From Rhodocollybia butyracea (Eukaryota > Basidiomycota > Agaricomycetes > Agaricales > Omphalotaceae), in assembly GCA_015501585.1 (NCBI GenBank), contig JADNRY010000034.1, positions 186,001 to 250,000 on the forward strand: 64,000 bases of DNA, written 5' to 3'. The translations under genes were made by a program, and so were the position numbers. Position 1 is the first letter of the stretch. Each line of letters starts with the position of its first letter. The notes under the pieces were generated by a model. That model saw only the letters and a program-made list of their open reading frames with translations, made no database searches and was not told the DNA's origin. Below, in pieces: positions 59,905 through 64,000 of this stretch.

Positions 59905-61243
59905 TCAAGGCGTCCGTGAAGACAAATGTCTCATCAACAGCTCATATCTGAAAATCTTGAGCGTTCGGAACAAAGAGGAGATGAGAGCAACGCACGTTAA
60001 CATGGTGACCGCACTGTTGGGTACAGTTCGCAGGAGATTAATCGACAGTCCTTTATATAGACTTGTCCATCCTTCTTTGCGGATAAGTTTCCGTGAAGTG
60101 TAAATTACGCCCCGTTTAGAATGCTGTTTTATCATTCCATCCGATGATAGATCATCAGTGAGAGGCCGGCGTTGGGTTTGAAGGCGTGTTCGTATGACTT
60201 CGTGAGGGTATGTAGTTACGGAGGCAGTCATTTTGGCGATGGCAGAACAAATAAGGATTGTACGGCTCGTTAAAGGTTGGTCCGAGTCACCTTCTAAAAG
60301 CAAAAAGCAAACTCAGTGAGCTCTGGATTACTCCTGCACGAGAAGAGGCCAACTTACGCGACCAGATTTTGAGCTGTTCGTAGAGGGGAAATTGCACTGC
60401 GACATGTGCTATCCCAAGTATACTAGGCAGGAGACCTCGATAGAAGGCTCGAATGCCTTCACTACGATAGATGGTGAGTGCGGCATCGAATGTATGTCGA
60501 TAACGGACTTCGTTTCGGGATTGTGTCTGTACGTTTCATTGATGAACTAGAATCGGCGAAAATAAGTCACAGAAACGTACCATAAACCGTGTTTTGATGA
60601 CCCAAAGTGGATTGGTACATATTGTGCTACAAGCTCCAGCCGCCATTGCTGATAAGATGTGAAGAGACCATGGATGTTCTCGCATATCTGGTTGGTAGCC
60701 CTTGACTTGCGCAGCAGGGTAAATCTTGGATTTTGAGCTGGCACCGAGAGGAGGTTCGCCAAAAGTTGACTTGATTCCATCGTATACAGCAAAGTATATA
60801 GCCCAGGTAGGAAGATAACCGAGAATTGTTGGTCCAAGGCCACGATAGAAACCACGAAGACCGTCGTATTTCGCGATGCTTTTGATTGTTCCTTCATTAC
60901 GGAAGCTTAACGAAAGCAAGAAAAACAAGTAGCAGGATACTCACCAAAGATACCCTCGTACCCAACCTGACCATGGACAAATCTCTGAGCTTGCAGCTTT
61001 GTTTTGACGACATCGAGAGGACATGTTGCAACACTTGCAACGAGACCCCCGCCCGCCCCAGCTAATGTGGAAAGTTTCGTTGATAAACTGCAGTACAGTG
61101 CACACGAACAGTGCAGAAAAATACTCACCGATCATGCTGTTTGCAGTCCATTTGGGCTGCATAGCTTTGCCCCGCAGATGGGCGGGGTCCTGGCGGCCGT
61201 TCTGCTTCCAATGGCTGTAGAGAGGCTCGGGCGTGATGTACAC
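59905..61243 (-). CDS. Mitochondrial carrier (NAD+/pyrimidine nucleotide type)
   Basis: Inner-membrane transporter of the SLC25 family. Spliced exons start at 61243 (MYITPEPLYSHW) and give three carrier signatures. Repeat 1 reads AGAGGGLVASVATCPLDVVKTKLQAQ. Repeat 2 reads AAGACSTICTNPLWVIKTRFM, preceded by LRGFYRGLGPTILGYLPTWAIYFAVYD. Repeat 3 reads MTASVTTYPHEVIRTRLQTQ, followed by EGWTSLYKGLSINLLRTVPNSAVTMLTYELLMRHL. The W in PLWVIKTR is shared with the yeast NAD+ carriers Yia6/Yea6 and with folate/FAD carriers, so NAD+ is the best guess, with pyrimidine nucleotides (Rim2 group) as an alternative. All introns checked are GT..AG. Confidence 0.8.
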
Positions 61244-61662
61244 TGACGAAGATTCGGTAAAAGATGAGATGACTGAGCCTCGTTTCCCGAAAACCTCCGG
61301 TCAAGCCGGCCATTCGCGGCAAAGCCGTGCGGCCTCCGTTTCTATCTCTGGTGGAGCGTATCCTGTTTTGTATACAGGAATACGCTGTTCGTCTGCTTGT
61401 AACGGAGGCAAGTTCCGTTGGGCTTTGAGCTATAGATGCGCCTACATACTCCTACATATCTTCCGCATCGGGTGGTCTGGTGGGATAGGGCTTCATCATC
61501 CGAACTTCTATGTAGTCTCATACTGCGTAATTTTTCAGTGCCATACCGAGAGTAACAATAAGACAGATCGATAGAATATTGCTAGTTGTGTAGGAACGCT
61601 TGTATTTATATGTTATCACTATAAGAGGCAAGTGCGTGCAAAGACCTTCCGAAGAGTATTTT
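61244..61662. other. Intergenic region
   Basis: Promoter side of the carrier gene and 3' flank of the inverted F-box gene. No gene is seen. Confidence 0.4.
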
Positions 61663-64000
61663 TCAAGCTTTGTAAAGGAAGGGTTTAAAACCTGGCTCGA
61701 CAGCACGAGGATTCCAATACCAATGCTCTCGAATCGACAGAAGATTCCCAGAGGTAGGAAGCGTGTCTATACCAACAACATTGGCATGCCTGGAAGAGAA
61801 GTGTATGAGTATTGGAACGACGCTCGGCCAAACATTACCTACTTCTGTTTCAGATGAGAAAGCAAATCAGAAAACAATTCTGGACCAATGGTGTTATGGC
61901 AATGAGAGCAGCAGATAGCCTCCCGATCGGCACTTGGAACCTCTTTTGCAAGTATCTGTGTCGTCTCCGCGCCAAAGGAATCGACTTGAAAAGAATGTCC
62001 TATGTGTCTAGATAGCTGAACTGAAATGTTAGTAATGTACATTCTCAATAACTAAACTTTTTTCACCAAGTAAGGCCACCTCGTGAAACAGCGGCGTCCA
62101 TACAGTGGGGGGCACGATGAACATTCAATAAGAGGATTAGCAAGATGTAAGTCGTCAATGGTCGTTGTTTCGGGGTCAAGGTTGCAAGCTTCAATGATCT
62201 TCTTTGTGTCTTGGGATCCGCTATCGTTGTATATGAGAGTACTAGACATCCAGAGGCCTAGCGGACGTTTAGCAATCCAGGATGGAATGTAAATGTCTAA
62301 ACGCTCGTCACTACGATTCGATGTAGGTGACCTTTCGTGGCAACAACGATGGTAAAACATTTGCGGGTAATGTAACACCTTTACCGTACAAGATGAGCAT
62401 GCAAAGACAGAAGTCGCAAGATGCAAATCAGGGACAGTGGCGCTTGGACGACTTTTTCGTAAAATTTCCAGGACCTCCTGTACTTTCGCAGGTCGCCATT
62501 CATTTATAATGCTAGGCAGGTATTCCAACAGTTTGGATTTACAGAGACTGGCGTCAAGCCGTTCATCAAAGGGTGTATCCCAAATGAGTGCTTCGATACG
62601 GAGGTCCGTGAGGATATCACCTGCAGTAGGGAAAGGATCTCGAAGATCAGTTTCTGACTCGATCTGGAGGAGCAGGTCCAAAAAGAGACGATAGCGCGAT
62701 CCAAGGGCTTCATCACGTTGTCGAACCAAGCGTTCCGCCTGATAGTCCGATAACATTTGTACCAGTTCAGTTTCCATGCAGTTCCAGCCTAAAGGCATTG
62801 AATCAAGTAGACATCACCAAGAGCTGGAGTGTATTCGCACCATGATCTGTTAACTTCTTCGGTTGTGACACCGATTTATGCCTCGTGAATGTATCCCGAT
62901 AATAATCCTTGATCATCGTCTCTGCTTCTGTACGCCATCCAATTTGTTCAAGTCGTTTGAGTATCCTACGATCAATGACTTAAGCTAGTGAAAGCATAAT
63001 CACAAAACGACCACGTACGCCTCCTTCCGTTCCTTGCGAAGCTTAGTTAGTTGATCAGCACGTTCGCCTAGTTTGGCATTAAGCCACCTTCGACATTTAA
63101 TGCCATGCTAAAGCACAATGTTGAGTATCCTTGCTCCACAGGTAAAAGAGATATACTGACGATCTGTATTTCCTCGTACTCTTTTTCTTTTCTATCAATC
63201 CATGCATCGCGTTCTTCGTCATTGAGTGCATGAAATTCGTTTTTATAGCGCGTTGCAATTTCCCAATTACCATGGAGGTTAAAATAATCTGTTGGAGGAC
63301 CGCGCGATGTCGATATTCGAAGGGCTGGTCTTGCTTAAAGGCATCGTCATTGAGGGGGAAGCTGCGACATGATAATTAACGAAAATCAACAAAAGGTGAA
63401 TTAAGTGCGCACTTGATTAGACATTTCTTGCAGCTTCGCATTCGGAAGTTCCAGAGAACATAATCACAACGTTTTTTGCATAGCTTGATGATATTAAGTT
63501 TAGTTAAGCATTGGTCAACATAATTTTAAACACTTGCATGGCAATATGGCTCGAAGAGAAGATGTGCGTACTGAGGTTCATTCAAATCCTTTGGAAGAGG
63601 TGGTAGACCTTCAACGTTTCCACGAGCAGTACACCAGATGCTTTCCGATGTTTTGCCCATCAGAATGCATCGAAGGTCTCGAGAAGTTCGAGCGAGCCGG
63701 AGGAGGTCGCCTGGTTCAAGATAGCAGAAGATCTAGGTAGGTATAAGCCATTAGATTATTGACTAAGACCAGCTGGTTCACCTCGAAAATAACTTCTAGT
63801 GGAACGTCCTTGACCAGCCTTTCCAACAAGCCCAGCTTTCCTCGTACTTTTCTGAACTCCTCGGGCATTCGCTGTCTCTTGCTCTTGCTGTTATACTTTG
63901 TGGATTTCTTTGAGCCTTGCCTAGCTCGTTTAGCGGGATGTTCGTCTTCGTCCTCGTCCTCATCATCCCATTCATCGTTGCTACTTTCCTCACGATCCTT
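61663..64000 (-). CDS. F-box protein with Cys-rich region, inverted paralogue (5' end outside window)
   Basis: Close relative of the gene at 16411-18854, on the other strand. From the window edge it reads HPAKRARQGSKK, SKRQRMPEEFRKVRGKLGLLERL, DVPLEVIFE, the Cys-rich LCKKRCDYVLWNFRMRSCKKC, the long exon GWNCMETELVQMLSDYQAERL, and the end NPRAVEPGFKPFLYKA with the stop at 61663. The intron after YCH begins GCAAGT, as in the other copy. The stop codon after WPYLVKKV (62052) lies inside an intron (GTGAAA..ACTAAC..TTCAG), so the frame continues LSRHIGHSFQVDSFGAE. It appears intact as far as visible; the N-terminus is missing. Confidence 0.75.

Noticed and set aside
62020..62062. Premature stop in the inverted F-box gene after WPYLVKKV
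   Set aside because: The stop lies inside an intron with GTGAAA donor, ACTAAC branch site and TTCAG acceptor; the other copy has an intron at the same place.

Overview
This window reads as nuclear DNA of a filamentous basidiomycete, most likely an agaricomycete. Nearly every gene is split by many 45-70 bp introns with GT..AG (occasionally GC..AG) borders. The protein families fit too: large F-box/LRR families, a FunK1-type kinase relic, paired Zn2Cys6 regulators, an RlpA-like secreted protein, a Kre9/Knh1-like Ser/Thr-rich GPI protein and a fungal RIF1. There is no bacterial operon structure, CRISPR array or rRNA. All calls come from reading the sequence and hand-splicing; no alignment or search was run.

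Layout. 1-10,400: a direct, strongly diverged duplication of about 7.1 kb. The right copy carries an apparently intact F-BAR/C1/SH3 protein (BZZ1-like); the left copy is a relic. 10.6-14 kb: secreted/cell-wall genes (RlpA-like DPBB protein, GPI-anchored Kre9/Knh1-like protein, and a frameshifted, tail-less paralogue). 14-16 kb: eroded sequence with one gene fragment. 16.4-18.9 kb: an F-box gene whose close paralogue lies inverted at the right end (61.7-64 kb). 19.3 kb: intron-containing tRNA-Leu(AAG). 19.8-24.6 kb: RIF1. 25.4-27.5 kb: cyclopropane-fatty-acid-synthase-type methyltransferase. 27.9-34.9 kb: two tandem Zn2Cys6 transcription factors. 35.9-38.3 kb: carnitine acetyltransferase. 38.6-41.0 kb: PPPDE-thioredoxin-PUL fusion protein. 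41.2-41.9 kb: HIT protein. 42-43 kb: FunK1 kinase relic. 44-59.5 kb: a tandem array of a two-gene module, a short-chain dehydrogenase on + followed by an F-box/LRR gene on -. The four SDR copies look spliceable and intact; of the F-box copies only the rightmost is intact. 59.9-61.2 kb: mitochondrial carrier of the NAD+/YIA6 type.

The genes do not form an obvious biosynthetic cluster. The carnitine acetyltransferase, CFA synthase and NAD+-type carrier are all metabolic, but no shared regulation is visible. The most notable structures are the SDR/F-box array with graded decay, an 883-bp non-autonomous transposon exactly delimited by comparison with its empty paralogous site, very small exons (6, 7, 13, 13, 13 and 15 nt) in six genes, and a recurring pattern of apparent single-base losses in otherwise conserved genes, which is either decay or assembly error.
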